A stretch of DNA of 64,000 nt from Candidatus Desulfofervidus auxilii. GTDB taxonomy: Bacteria > Desulfobacterota > Desulfofervidia > Desulfofervidales > Desulfofervidaceae. The stretch lies in assembly GCF_001577525.1 (NCBI RefSeq), contig NZ_CP013015.1, positions 663,909 through 727,908 of the forward strand, written 5' to 3'. A program made the position numbers and the translations under genes. A model generated the notes under the pieces. The model saw only the letters and a list, made by a program, of their open reading frames with translations. It did no database searches and was not told the origin of the DNA. This document shows positions 17,785 to 26,132 of the stretch, one piece after another; the stretch's first letter is position 1; each line of letters starts with the position of its first letter.

Positions 17785-18773
17785 ACTACAAAGCACTAGC
17801 CCTATTTTCAGGCGGTTTGGATAGCATCCTTGCCGTGTTATTTATAAGAGCTCAAGGCATCCAGGTAGAAGGGGTCTATTTTGAATCTCCTTTTTTCCCT
17901 AGAAACCAAGCAGTGAAGAGTGCTGAGCAAATTAACCTTCCCTTAAAGATAGTGGATATTACCCATGACATTTTGGCCCTTGTCAGACATCCACGTTTTG
18001 GATATGGTCAGGGATTAAACCCTTGTCTGGATTGCCATTTACTTATGTGTAATAAGGCATGTGAAATAATGCATCAAGAAGGATATAACTTTATAATCTC
18101 TGGTGAGGTATTAGGACAACGACCTTTGTCCCAAACAAAGCAGGCTATGTTAAAGATCAATAAAGAATGCCTTTGCAGCGATTATATAGTTCGTCCTTTA
18201 AGTGGTAAGCTGTTACCTCCCACAATTCCTGAACAAAAAGGAATAGTCCAAAGAGAAATGCTTTTAGATATTAGAGGACGTTCCCGAAAAAAACAAATGC
18301 AATTAGCCACCCAATTGGGTCTTAAAACCTATCCTTCACCTGCAGGTGGGTGCCTTCTGACCGATCAAACAATAGCAGCTAGACTTAGAGATTTATTGGC
18401 CCATCAAAAAAATATCTTACCACGAGATTTAGAGTTGTTAAAACTAGGACGCCATTTTCGCCTAAACCCGGCTACCAAAGCCATTGTGGGACGTAATCGG
18501 GAAGAAAATAAAAAAATAGAGGCCTTGGGTCTCTATGAAGACGCTCTATTGGAAACCATAGATTATCCCAGTCCTTTGGTTTTGATACCCTTTGGCGGTG
18601 ATTTAGATGGGCAAAAATGGGCAGCCATGCTTACAGCAAGTTACAGTGATGCACCCTTAGATAAATCTGTATCTATCAAAATGAAATGGAAGGGGGAAGA
18701 AAAAATTTTGTTTACCTCTGTTTGTTCTAAGGAAAAACTCCACAAATATCTAATCCAAAAATTAGAAAAATAA
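17754..18773 (+). CDS. ThiI/MnmA-like PP-loop tRNA sulfurtransferase
   Basis: The 339-residue protein has an N-terminal PP-loop ATPase motif (ALFSGGLDSILAV near residue 17). A Cys pair follows in NPCLDCHLLMCNKAC near 93. A conserved YPSPAGGCLLTD near 198 may supply the sulfur-relay Cys. The C-terminal part (VGRNREENKKIEAL, then TASYSDAP) resembles the NFACT-R_2 domain found fused to such enzymes in Desulfobacterota and relatives. A role in tRNA 2- or 4-thiouridine formation is likely. It is co-transcribed with lspA-lgt. Confidence 0.75.
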   Translation: MHNLSQKKVLNYKALALFSGGLDSILAVLFIRAQGIQVEGVYFESPFFPRNQAVKSAEQINLPLKIVDITHDILALVRHPRFGYGQGLNPCLDCHLLMCNKACEIMHQEGYNFIISGEVLGQRPLSQTKQAMLKINKECLCSDYIVRPLSGKLLPPTIPEQKGIVQREMLLDIRGRSRKKQMQLATQLGLKTYPSPAGGCLLTDQTIAARLRDLLAHQKNILPRDLELLKLGRHFRLNPATKAIVGRNREENKKIEALGLYEDALLETIDYPSPLVLIPFGGDLDGQKWAAMLTASYSDAPLDKSVSIKMKWKGEEKILFTSVCSKEKLHKYLIQKLEK

Positions 18774-18775
18774 AT

Positions 18776-19195
18776 TCACTCTCCCATTACCTGAATTACT
18801 ATTTCCCTTTTTCTCGTTCTGGTATCCCAATTTATAGCTACAATTTGTTGCCAAGTACCTAATATCAGTCTCCCCTTAGAAAACGGAACAACCAGACCAG
18901 GTCCAACAATGGTAGCTCTTACATGACTTCTTCCATTGTCATCTCCCCAGGTCTTATGATGTTCATAATCTATATTAGCAGGAGCAATCCTTTCCATAGC
19001 CCTAGGTATATCTTTTTGTAAACCTGGTTCATACTCCACTGTGGATATAGAACCTGTAGAACCAGGGATAAAAACAGTAACTATTCCTTCTTTCACACCA
19101 GCACTATCTACCTTTTCCTGCACTTTTTTAGTAATATCCTCCATTCCTCCATCGGCCTTTATGGTAACAGAAATCCTTTCTGTCTTTATCTTCAT
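18776..19195 (-). CDS. yjbQ: YjbQ/UPF0047 family protein
   Basis: The 139-residue protein has full family length. TVFIPGSTGSISTVEYEPG near residue 43 and WGDDNGRSHVRATIVGP near 84 (with conserved HHKTW before it) are the YjbQ signatures. Some members have weak thiamine-phosphate synthase activity, but the physiological role is unsettled. It converges with the preceding gene with a two-base gap and lies 15 bases downstream of radC with a good ribosome site (AAGGAGGGG). Confidence 0.9.
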   Translation of the reverse strand: MKIKTERISVTIKADGGMEDITKKVQEKVDSAGVKEGIVTVFIPGSTGSISTVEYEPGLQKDIPRAMERIAPANIDYEHHKTWGDDNGRSHVRATIVGPGLVVPFSKGRLILGTWQQIVAINWDTRTRKREIVIQVMGE

Positions 19196-19210
19196 AGCAA
19201 CCCCTCCTTT

Positions 19211-20191
19211 TCATGTTTTGTCATCCCTTTTCATACTGGTATACTTCAAATTATACTCTTCAATTAGTCCCTCATCTGCAAAGCTAAAATATCTATTTTC
19301 GCCAATAATGATATGGTCCAAGACCTTAATCTGCATAAGATTCCCAGCAAAGACCAAATCTTTGGTGATTTCTTTATCGCTTAAAGAAGGCTCGGGATTG
19401 CCTGAAGGGTGATTATGAACAAAGATAACACCTGCTGCATTATACTTTATAGCACTTTTTATAATCTCCCGAGGATAGACCGAGCTCTGATTTAATGTGC
19501 CCTTAAAGAGGTCTTCAATGGCTATAATTTGATTTTTTCCATCCAAAAAGATTACCTTGAATATCTCTTTTTTAAGGTCTCGCATGGTAAAATAGAGGTA
19601 ATCATAAACGTCTCTGGAGCTTTTAATTATTTCTCCTGCCTTTATCTTTTCTTTCAGATATTGCTGGGCCAGTCCATAAACGGCCTTGATCTGGGCTACT
19701 TTTGCTTCTCCTAAGCCTTCTACTTTCAGTAAATCTCTATTTTTTGCCTCAAAAATTCCCCTTACTCCTCCAAATCTCTCTAACAAATCACTGGCTAAGT
19801 GGAGGGCACTTTTGCCTTTAATCCCTGTTCTTAAAAAAATAGCGAGAAGTTCAACCGGAGTGAGCTTTCCCCAGCCATATTTTAACAATTTTTCTCTAGG
19901 GCGTTGTTCTCTGGAAAACCTTTTTATTTGATGAAATGAGGCAGGTGAATCTTGCCATTCTTTTTTATATCTTTCTTTTTCAATGTCTCTCCACTTATAA
20001 CGCCTTCCTTCTTTAATAATAGCCCTTTGAGAAAGGAGTGTATTTATAATCCTTCCTATAAGCCATTTACTCTCACCACAGGATAAGATTTCATGCTTGG
20101 AGAAATGGCTTTTTTTTAACATTTCTTTGATAATTAACTCATATCTTTTAAGCCTCTCCACATCCTTTATTTTTGAGCGGCAAAGTTCCAT
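19211..20191 (-). CDS. radC: RadC-family JAB/MPN protein with an extra N-terminal domain
   Basis: The C-terminal 220 residues are a normal RadC. PREKLLKYGWGKLTPVELLAIFLRTG opens a helix-hairpin-helix region, and VFVHNHPSGNPEPSLSD is the JAMM metal site. The first 95 residues are additional: VERLKRYELIIKEMLKKSHFSKHEIL to LSQRAIIKEGRRYKW reads like a winged-helix DNA-binding fold. The total of 326 residues exceeds the usual 220-230. The RadC role is not settled despite its name. The neighbour on each side is unrelated. Confidence 0.85.
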   Translation of the reverse strand: MELCRSKIKDVERLKRYELIIKEMLKKSHFSKHEILSCGESKWLIGRIINTLLSQRAIIKEGRRYKWRDIEKERYKKEWQDSPASFHQIKRFSREQRPREKLLKYGWGKLTPVELLAIFLRTGIKGKSALHLASDLLERFGGVRGIFEAKNRDLLKVEGLGEAKVAQIKAVYGLAQQYLKEKIKAGEIIKSSRDVYDYLYFTMRDLKKEIFKVIFLDGKNQIIAIEDLFKGTLNQSSVYPREIIKSAIKYNAAGVIFVHNHPSGNPEPSLSDKEITKDLVFAGNLMQIKVLDHIIIGENRYFSFADEGLIEEYNLKYTSMKRDDKT

Positions 20192-20201
20192 ATTTTTACT
20201 T

Positions 20202-21002
20202 CTAAGGCCGCATAAGGGCTGTTGTCTTGGTTATTTTTTGGTTAAAAACCAAGGCGGCCTTTTGCAAATTCAGGTAGCGGGAGGTTTGAATATAGTTTTT
20301 TAAGGGATAATAAATATAAAGGGCAGAGCCATCTTTAATGGTATCAATAACTTTTTTAACACTGTTCAAAGAAATGGCAGGACATCCCCAACTCCTCCCC
20401 AACCAATGGAGGTATTTGGCCATCTTTCTGTCTACATACCATGCCCCATGTATGACAATATTTCTTCGTTGAGCATTATCATTAAATCCTTTTTCTAATC
20501 CTTTTAACCTTAATGAATAGCCATGGCTTCCTGTATATGTTGATAGGGTAACATAAAGTCCAATAGAACTTTTTAAAGACCCTGGTTTGTTTGAAAAATA
20601 TTGTGCATATCTCTTACCTGACCTTTTTCCGTGGGCAACTAGCTCCTTAAAAAGAATTTTTCTCTTTTTAAGATCGATTACGAAAAATCTCTCCTTTTCA
20701 GAAGGTTGTGTATAGTCAATGATAGTCAAAAGGTAGGGCTTCTTTATAAGATTTTTACCTAAGGCAATGTAATAAGCAGTTACTGAAGCGCTAAATGCCT
20801 GAAATGAAATCACACTTTCCGAAAAACCCAACTCGGAATAAAGTTCTTTTGTATATTGTATAAAGTTAGCAGTTTTTAAACAAAATCCTTCAGATGAACC
20901 AAAACTGATTGAGCAGGAGAATAAATAAACTATCAGAGATACCAAAACAATACCGAGAACGCTCTTTCTTCTGGTATTGGCTCCTTGCACCAATTTTGCC
21001 AT
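20202..21002 (-). CDS. exported L,D-transpeptidase-like protein (YkuD_2)
   Basis: The 266-residue protein has an N-terminal signal or anchor (SVLGIVLVSLIVYLFSC) and a C-terminal catalytic domain. NIVIHGAWYVD near residue 180 and LGRSWGCPAIS near 205 carry the His and Cys of the L,D-transpeptidase fold. GSHGYSLRLKGLEKGFND is typical of the murein L,D-transpeptidase catalytic domain (YkuD_2) subgroup. It probably acts on periplasmic peptidoglycan. It lies 10 bases upstream of radC. Confidence 0.82.
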   Translation of the reverse strand: MAKLVQGANTRRKSVLGIVLVSLIVYLFSCSISFGSSEGFCLKTANFIQYTKELYSELGFSESVISFQAFSASVTAYYIALGKNLIKKPYLLTIIDYTQPSEKERFFVIDLKKRKILFKELVAHGKRSGKRYAQYFSNKPGSLKSSIGLYVTLSTYTGSHGYSLRLKGLEKGFNDNAQRRNIVIHGAWYVDRKMAKYLHWLGRSWGCPAISLNSVKKVIDTIKDGSALYIYYPLKNYIQTSRYLNLQKAALVFNQKITKTTALMRP

Positions 21003-21066
21003 TGAAGTAACTCAGGTCAGGATAGAAATCCCACCCCTGGGAAATAGATAGCTTTGTGCCCTCTCA

Positions 21067-21840
21067 TCAAAATTTCTTTTTTTCTTTCTTACCTGTGAGT
21101 TCTGCCAGTGCTTCTTTCAACTGAGGAATATTTGCTCCTACTACTATTTTGCCATTTTCAAGATAGAAGGTAGGAACACCAGAAATGCCCAATTTTTTTG
21201 CCAATTTAATAGAGGTTTCAATCAACTCCTGTCCTTTTTTGCATTGGGATTTTTCGGTCTTGCCTTCCTTTTTCCAATCCCCTTTTACATAAGTAGAAAA
21301 ATCTAAATTACGACAAACCGCTTCTATGGCATTTTTCCTTCCCCTAAAAGGACAAAAAACTACTTTGACTTTTACATTATACTCTTTAGCTATTTCTTCC
21401 ATTTGATTTCCTGCCTTTTGACAATGAGGACAAAGGGGATCAGTAAACATATAAATTGCATGTTTGGCAGTAGAACTAGGAGTATAAGTAATAGCTACTG
21501 CTTTATCTATATCTTTCTTTAAAGAAAGAAACTTTTGACTGTGGAGTTTTTTGACTTCTTCATTAGAAACATTTTTTTTGTTACTAAACATTTGACCAAG
21601 AATAATAAAGTCTTTTCCCACATATATAGGTAAATCCCTTCCTTGGATATTTACAATTACTTCACACAGCCCTCCTACTTCCCTTTGAGATATTATCTTA
21701 GTATCAGGGGGAAAGGAGAAGGGAATGTGTTTTTGCATGATTTCAATGGTAATATTTTTGCATTTCTCCCCTGCTAACCCTTGAGTTACAAAAGCAAAAC
21801 TCAAAATAATCACACTCAGAACTAATAAATACCTTTTCAT
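21067..21840 (-). CDS. DsbC/DsbG-like periplasmic thiol-disulfide protein
   Basis: The 257-residue protein has a signal peptide (MKRYLLVLSVIILSFAFVTQGLAG), a short N-terminal dimerisation-like domain and a thioredoxin fold. The active site is CPHC in FTDPLCPHCQKAG near residue 128, and the cis-Pro loop is GVPTFYL near 222. Two further Cys (VFCPF, AVCRNL) are present. The domain order resembles DsbC disulfide isomerase, useful for cytochrome c and envelope proteins. No DsbD is visible here. Confidence 0.82.
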   Translation of the reverse strand: MKRYLLVLSVIILSFAFVTQGLAGEKCKNITIEIMQKHIPFSFPPDTKIISQREVGGLCEVIVNIQGRDLPIYVGKDFIILGQMFSNKKNVSNEEVKKLHSQKFLSLKKDIDKAVAITYTPSSTAKHAIYMFTDPLCPHCQKAGNQMEEIAKEYNVKVKVVFCPFRGRKNAIEAVCRNLDFSTYVKGDWKKEGKTEKSQCKKGQELIETSIKLAKKLGISGVPTFYLENGKIVVGANIPQLKEALAELTGKKEKKKF

Positions 21841-21916
21841 CTTTTCCTCCTATGGTGAATTTAGCCTAGCAAAACACAAATTAAATTGCATGTCAAGGTT
21901 ATCTCAGGTTGAACAT

Positions 21917-22096
21917 AGGACTTCGTCAAAGTAATTTTAACGGAGATCCAAATGATGGACATTAGAAAAATACCAAATCTTAAAATGACAAATGACAAAG
22001 CTCAAATGTCAAATCAAGCCATTTGGATTTTTAGACCATATTTAAACGTTTGTTCTTTTTGTTAAATTACTTATGGCCTGACTTTGACGTAGTCCT
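21917..22096 (-). mobile_element. MITE-like inverted-repeat element, copy 2 (180 bp)
   Basis: It starts with AGGACTTCGTCAAAGT and ends with ACTTTGACGTAGTCCT, 16-bp terminal inverted repeats with one mismatch. The outer 80 bases on the right and 45 on the left match the copies at 52.0-53.0 kb. The centre (around 21960-22020) differs and consists of AT-rich words such as TCAAATGTCAAATC. No coding capacity. It fills most of the 314-base gap between the DsbC-like gene and the DUF3014 gene. A clear target duplication was not found for this copy. Confidence 0.8.
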
Positions 22097-22154
22097 GAAC
22101 CGGGGAAAATTGTTAATTGACTTCAGATTTATTCCATGTTAAAAAATTCGTTTA

Positions 22155-23012
22155 ATGGAAGGATATAAAAAAATAATTTTGATAGCAGCTATTCTCACTG
22201 CTTTAGTAGGTGCGGGAATCTATTATTTTTTTGTTTATGAAAAACCTAAAGAAATTTCTTTACCACCTGAGGTTTTAGAAAAACCAGAGAAAGTTGCAGA
22301 GAAACCTCCTCCAGAGAAACCTCCTCCACAGGCTCCTCCAGAGAAACCACTGGTAAAAGAAAAGAAAAAAGCCCCTGAAACAGTATTAGAGCTGGAGAAG
22401 AGTGATAACGCAGTGAGAAGACTGGTCAAGGAACTTTCTTCCCACCCCCAATGGGCTATTTGGTTGAGTAACAAAAATTTGATTCGCAGGATTACTGCTG
22501 TAGTAGATAATATTGCCCAAGGGGTGAGTCCCCGCCCTCATATTCCCTTTTTAGCCCCTCAGGGGAGATTCCAGGTAATTAAAAGAAATGGATTAGTTTA
22601 TCTAGATCCAGTTAGTTATAACCGATATAATTTAATAGCAGATGTTTTTGCCTCCTTGGATGTGGAAGGTTGTGTAAAGGTTTATCAACAATTAAGACCT
22701 CTTTTTCAAGAGGCGTACCAGGAACTAGGATATCCTAATCAAGAATTTCAAGATACACTCTTTAAGGCCATTATTGAACTCCTTAAAACCCCTATAGTCA
22801 AAGGTGAGATTTTATTAAAGAAAAAGGTGATTACATACCAAATGGTTGACTCTTACTTAGAGCAACTTAGTCCTGCTCAAAAACACCTCATCCGTATGGG
22901 CCCAGAAAATACCTTTAAGATCCAGAAAAAATTGCGAGAAATTGCTTTAGCTTTGGGAATTCCAGAAAATCAACTTCCCAAATCCGTAATTTACTATCCA
23001 GAGAATGAATAA
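22155..23012 (+). CDS. DUF3014-domain membrane-anchored protein
   Basis: The 285-residue protein has a single N-terminal membrane helix (IILIAAILTALVGAGIYYFFVY) and then a Pro/Glu/Lys-rich linker with repeated EKPPPEKPPP units (residues 40-75). The folded C-terminal domain is DUF3014-like (LVKELSSHPQWAIWLSNKNLIRRITAVVDNIAQG). It is probably a periplasmic protein reaching from the inner membrane. The function is unknown. The ribosome site is weak. Confidence 0.75.
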   Translation: MEGYKKIILIAAILTALVGAGIYYFFVYEKPKEISLPPEVLEKPEKVAEKPPPEKPPPQAPPEKPLVKEKKKAPETVLELEKSDNAVRRLVKELSSHPQWAIWLSNKNLIRRITAVVDNIAQGVSPRPHIPFLAPQGRFQVIKRNGLVYLDPVSYNRYNLIADVFASLDVEGCVKVYQQLRPLFQEAYQELGYPNQEFQDTLFKAIIELLKTPIVKGEILLKKKVITYQMVDSYLEQLSPAQKHLIRMGPENTFKIQKKLREIALALGIPENQLPKSVIYYPENE

Positions 23013-23082
23013 TAGAAGTATGAAATGCCAATAAAATAAGATTTGGACATTTCCCAAAATTTAGGCGTTAATCTTTAAAAGC

Positions 23083-23112
23083 ATCCCTGTCTGCCTGCCG
23101 GCAGGCAGGGAT
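23083..23112. repeat. GC-rich palindromic repeat (CTGCCTGCCGGCAGGCAG)
   Basis: An 18-base perfect palindrome (23091-23108) is framed by ATCCCTG and CAGGGAT, forming a strong hairpin in an AT-rich gap of 276 bases after the DUF3014 gene. A near relative, CCTGCCTGTCGGCAGACAGG, sits inside the mobile-element copy at 52.6 kb, so this is a dispersed family. It may also act as a terminator for the upstream gene, though no T run follows. Confidence 0.7.
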
Positions 23113-23254
23113 AAATTAAGGATTTTTGGATTTAAATAAAAGGTTCCCCTGGTTTAGCTATCACATTCACTGCCCCTAATTCAAAGGCTTTAAGTGCCAT
23201 ACTGCTTCCTTCTGAAAAAATTTGACCCTAGTGCTAACTTTTTGGGCTATTTTA

Positions 23255-23271
23255 TTGGCATAATAATTGCT
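23255..23271 (+). promoter_or_regulatory. hldE: sigma-54 promoter of the hldE glycan cluster
   Basis: TTGGCATAATAATTGCT has the -24 GG (23257-23258) and -12 GC (23269-23270) separated by exactly 10 bases. It shares the core with the promoters before the flagellar regulators and flgB. The start point would be near 23282, only about 7 bases before the hldE ATG. Confidence 0.75.
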
Positions 23272-23288
23272 ATTATAAATTTGATGAG

Positions 23289-24920
23289 ATGAAAGTTTGT
23301 AAAGATTGTCTTCACTTTGGAAATGAATTTAAAGGGTTTTGTAGATTGACTAATACTTGTGTGGGAAGTTTGTATAGCTGTGATAGTTGGAAACCAAGTC
23401 TTGAGACCATAAAACACATTAGGCCTGTGTTTTTGTTTAACTCAGTCACTCTAGATTTAGACAAGGTTATAAAGGCCATTTATGACTTTTCAAATCATAG
23501 TGTCCTAGTAATAGGTGATATTATGCTTGATGAATATATATTTGGAAGTGTTGACAGGATATCACCTGAGGCACCAATTCCAGTTTTGGATGTGAAAAGA
23601 AAAACTCATACCTTGGGTGGGGCAGCAAATGTAGTAAACAATTTAGTAGCTTTGGGGGCTAAGGTTTATATAGCAGGGGTAATGGGAAATGATGCTACAG
23701 GTGAATGTTTGAAATCAGAATTTAAAAAATTAGATATAGCTACTAATGGGATATTTTGTGACCCCAATCGACCCACTACTAAAAAGACCCGAATTATTGC
23801 CCTAGGCCATCAGATGATAAGGATGGACTATGAAAGTAGGAATGAAATTGACAGGAATCTTGAAGACAAGATTATCAATTATTTTAAAGATGTATTCCCT
23901 GTTTGTGATATAGTGTTAATTTCAGATTATGCAAAAGGTGTGGTTACAAACAGGATTTTGAATGAAGTGATAACTACTTGTAAAAATTATAAGCCTGTAT
24001 TGATAGACCCCAAGGGAAAGGATTTCAAAAAATATAAAGGAGCTACAGGAATTACTCCTAATAGCAAAGAGGCTAGCATTGCATCAAATTGTGAAGACGT
24101 TGATCTAGCAGGGAAAAAACTATTAGATGAATTAAAATTAAGTGCCGTTTTTATAACAAAAGGGAAAAAGGGTATATCTTTATTTGAAAAGGAGAAACTT
24201 CCTGTGAACATACCTGCAATGGCCAGGGAAGTATATGATGTTTCAGGTGCAGGAGATACTGTCTTGTCCACATTAGGGCTAGGCATAGTATCAGGCCTTA
24301 CCTACCCTGAAAGCGTGGTATTGGCAAATATTGCAGCAGGCATGGTAGTAGGAAAATTTGGAACCTCTACTATTTCTCAAGCAGAACTGTTAGATAACAT
24401 AGTAGGGATTGTTCCGCCTTCTAAAATAAAAAAGAGAAGGGAACTAAAGCAAGTTATAGATTATCTAAAAACTCAAGGGAAAAAGATTGTATTTACAAAT
24501 GGATGTTTTGATTTATTACACATAGGACATATTCATTTTCTTAAAGAATCTAAAAAATTGGGGGATATATTGATTGTAGCATTAGATAGTGATGAATCTG
24601 TTAGAAATATTAAGGGAAATGGACGTCCAGTGATAAATCAAATAGAGCGTGCACAGATATTGTCTGCGTTAGACTGTGTAGATTATGTGACTATATTTTC
24701 CTCAAAAGAACTAAATTTTCTTTTAAAGGAATTAAGACCTGATATATTAACTAAAGGAAGTAATTACAGGAAAGAACAAATAATTGAAAGTGAGATAATA
24801 GAAAGTTTTGGGGGTAAGCTAGTTTTGATACCTATAACTAAAGGTGTGTCTAGCTCAAAAATCATTCACAATATTATAAATAATTATTCAGCTTATTCCA
24901 ATACTGGTCTTCATTGTTAG
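23289..24920 (+). CDS. hldE: bifunctional D-glycero-beta-D-manno-heptose kinase/adenylyltransferase with a Cys-rich N-terminal extension
   Basis: The 543-residue protein makes ADP-heptose precursors. The ribokinase-type kinase spans about residues 60-380, with SVLVIGDIMLDEYIFG and the DVSGAGDTV catalytic motif near 316. The nucleotidyltransferase spans about 395-535, with TNGCFDLLHIGHIHFL near 403. HldE normally starts directly with the kinase; here about 55 extra residues precede it, with Cys at 4, 7, 17, 24 and 30 (CKDC, GFC, NTC, SC), a likely metal-binding unit. It is the first gene of the glycan cluster, behind a sigma-54 promoter. Heptose could feed LPS core or a flagellar glycan. Confidence 0.9.
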   Translation: MKVCKDCLHFGNEFKGFCRLTNTCVGSLYSCDSWKPSLETIKHIRPVFLFNSVTLDLDKVIKAIYDFSNHSVLVIGDIMLDEYIFGSVDRISPEAPIPVLDVKRKTHTLGGAANVVNNLVALGAKVYIAGVMGNDATGECLKSEFKKLDIATNGIFCDPNRPTTKKTRIIALGHQMIRMDYESRNEIDRNLEDKIINYFKDVFPVCDIVLISDYAKGVVTNRILNEVITTCKNYKPVLIDPKGKDFKKYKGATGITPNSKEASIASNCEDVDLAGKKLLDELKLSAVFITKGKKGISLFEKEKLPVNIPAMAREVYDVSGAGDTVLSTLGLGIVSGLTYPESVVLANIAAGMVVGKFGTSTISQAELLDNIVGIVPPSKIKKRRELKQVIDYLKTQGKKIVFTNGCFDLLHIGHIHFLKESKKLGDILIVALDSDESVRNIKGNGRPVINQIERAQILSALDCVDYVTIFSSKELNFLLKELRPDILTKGSNYRKEQIIESEIIESFGGKLVLIPITKGVSSSKIIHNIINNYSAYSNTGLHC

Positions 24921-25279
24921 GTTTGGCAAAAAGATTGAAAATTTTTGCTAAATGGAGTTGATTTATGAGAATTTTAGTAACTGGTGGTGGAGGTTTTATT
25001 GGCTCTCATTTATGTGAAAGACTTCTAAAAATGGGTCATGAGGTTATTTGTGTAGATAATTTTTTTACTGGTAGTAAAAAAAATATCATTCATTTACTTG
25101 ACAATCCCTATTTTGAGGTTATTCGTCATGATATTACCTTTCCTCTCTATGTAGAAATAGACCAAATATTTCACCTTGCCTGTCCAGCTTCGCCCATTTA
25201 TTATCAAAAAGACCCTGTTCAAACCTTAAAAACAGCAGTGCATGGTTCTATAAATATATTAGGTTTGGCAAAAAGATTG
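24917..25279 (+). repeat. pair of 21-base direct repeats at the hldE/uxs junction
   Basis: The same 21 bases, starting TTAGGTTTGGCAAAAAGATT, occur at 24917-24937 (from the hldE stop codon into the gap) and at 25259-25279 (coding ILGLAKRL within the next gene). The repeats are 342 bases apart. Only these two 21-base copies form the feature; the DNA between is ordinary. Confidence 0.7.
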
Positions 25280-25972
25280 CGAATAAAAGTTCTATTAGCA
25301 TCTACTAGCGAGATATACGGAAATCCTCAGATTCATCCTCAAAAGGAAAACTATTGGGGCCATGTAAATCCTATTGGGCCTAGGTCTTGCTATGATGAAG
25401 GTAAAAGGTGTTCAGAAACACTTTTTATGGATTACCATCGTCAGTATAATCTTAAGGTAAAAATTGTAAGAATATTTAACACCTACGGCCCTAGGATGCA
25501 AATTAACGATGGGCGGGTAATTTCTAATTTTATCGTTCAAGCTTTAAAAAACAGAGATATTACCGTTTATGGCGATGGTTCTCAAACGCGTTCTTTTTGT
25601 TATATAGATGACCTTATAGAAGGACTTCTTAAAATGATGAATACTGAAGATGGCTTTACAGGACCTGTAAATTTGGGAAATCCAAAAGAGATAACAATTT
25701 TAGAACTAGCTAAAAAGATTATTCAACTAACAAGCTCTAAATCTAATATTGTTTTTAACTCTCTTCCTCAAGATGACCCCAAAAGGAGATGTCCTGATAT
25801 AACTTTAGCTAGAAACCTTCTTTTTTGGGAGCCAAGAATTTCTTTAGACGAAGGTTTAGCCAAAACCATAGCTTATTTCAAAACTCTTTTAAAGGAAGAA
25901 GAAAAAGATTACCAAATTCCTCTGTTTTTCACCTCACGGCAGAGGGATGCTTCACGCTCTTATATAAAATAA
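24965..25972 (+). CDS. UDP-glucuronate decarboxylase (UDP-xylose synthase)
   Basis: The 335-residue short-chain dehydrogenase/reductase converts UDP-glucuronate to UDP-xylose. The NAD motif is GGGGFIGSH at residues 8-16. [16 protein letters not shown] near 75 and the catalytic SCYDEGKR (Tyr and Lys, near 142) are signatures of UXS enzymes, as is NTYGPRM. Its substrate would be made by the UDP-glucose dehydrogenase encoded three genes downstream. The C-terminus ([15 protein letters not shown]) diverges from the family. It follows hldE by 44 bases. Confidence 0.88.
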   Translation: MRILVTGGGGFIGSHLCERLLKMGHEVICVDNFFTGSKKNIIHLLDNPYFEVIRHDITFPLYVEIDQIFHLACPASPIYYQKDPVQTLKTAVHGSINILGLAKRLRIKVLLASTSEIYGNPQIHPQKENYWGHVNPIGPRSCYDEGKRCSETLFMDYHRQYNLKVKIVRIFNTYGPRMQINDGRVISNFIVQALKNRDITVYGDGSQTRSFCYIDDLIEGLLKMMNTEDGFTGPVNLGNPKEITILELAKKIIQLTSSKSNIVFNSLPQDDPKRRCPDITLARNLLFWEPRISLDEGLAKTIAYFKTLLKEEEKDYQIPLFFTSRQRDASRSYIK

Positions 25973-26063
25973 ATATAAGGAAAAAATTTCCTTAAAGAAA
26001 AAAATTCCTACCAATTTAAAAAATCCATTTTTCTAATTCATAAAAAAGAAGAAATAAATTCTA

Positions 26064-26080
26064 ATGGCACAAATCTTGTA
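26064..26080 (+). promoter_or_regulatory. possible sigma-54 promoter before the APS kinase gene
   Basis: ATGGCACAAATCTTGTA has a perfect -24 element (TGGCAC) and correct spacing, but the -12 pair is GT instead of GC. It lies in a 160-base AT-rich gap after the UDP-xylose synthase gene, about 53 bases before the APS kinase start. It is weaker than the other sites in this window. Confidence 0.35.
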
Positions 26081-26132
26081 TTAAGCACTTGTTCAGGTAT
26101 TTAAAACTTTTGCTGATAAGAAGGTAAGGGAT

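Noticed and set aside
20984-21002. Sigma-54-like TGGCAAAATTGGTGCA on the minus strand at the start of the L,D-transpeptidase-like gene
   Set aside because: It lies within the first codons of the gene it would serve and the -12 element is poor (GTGCA).
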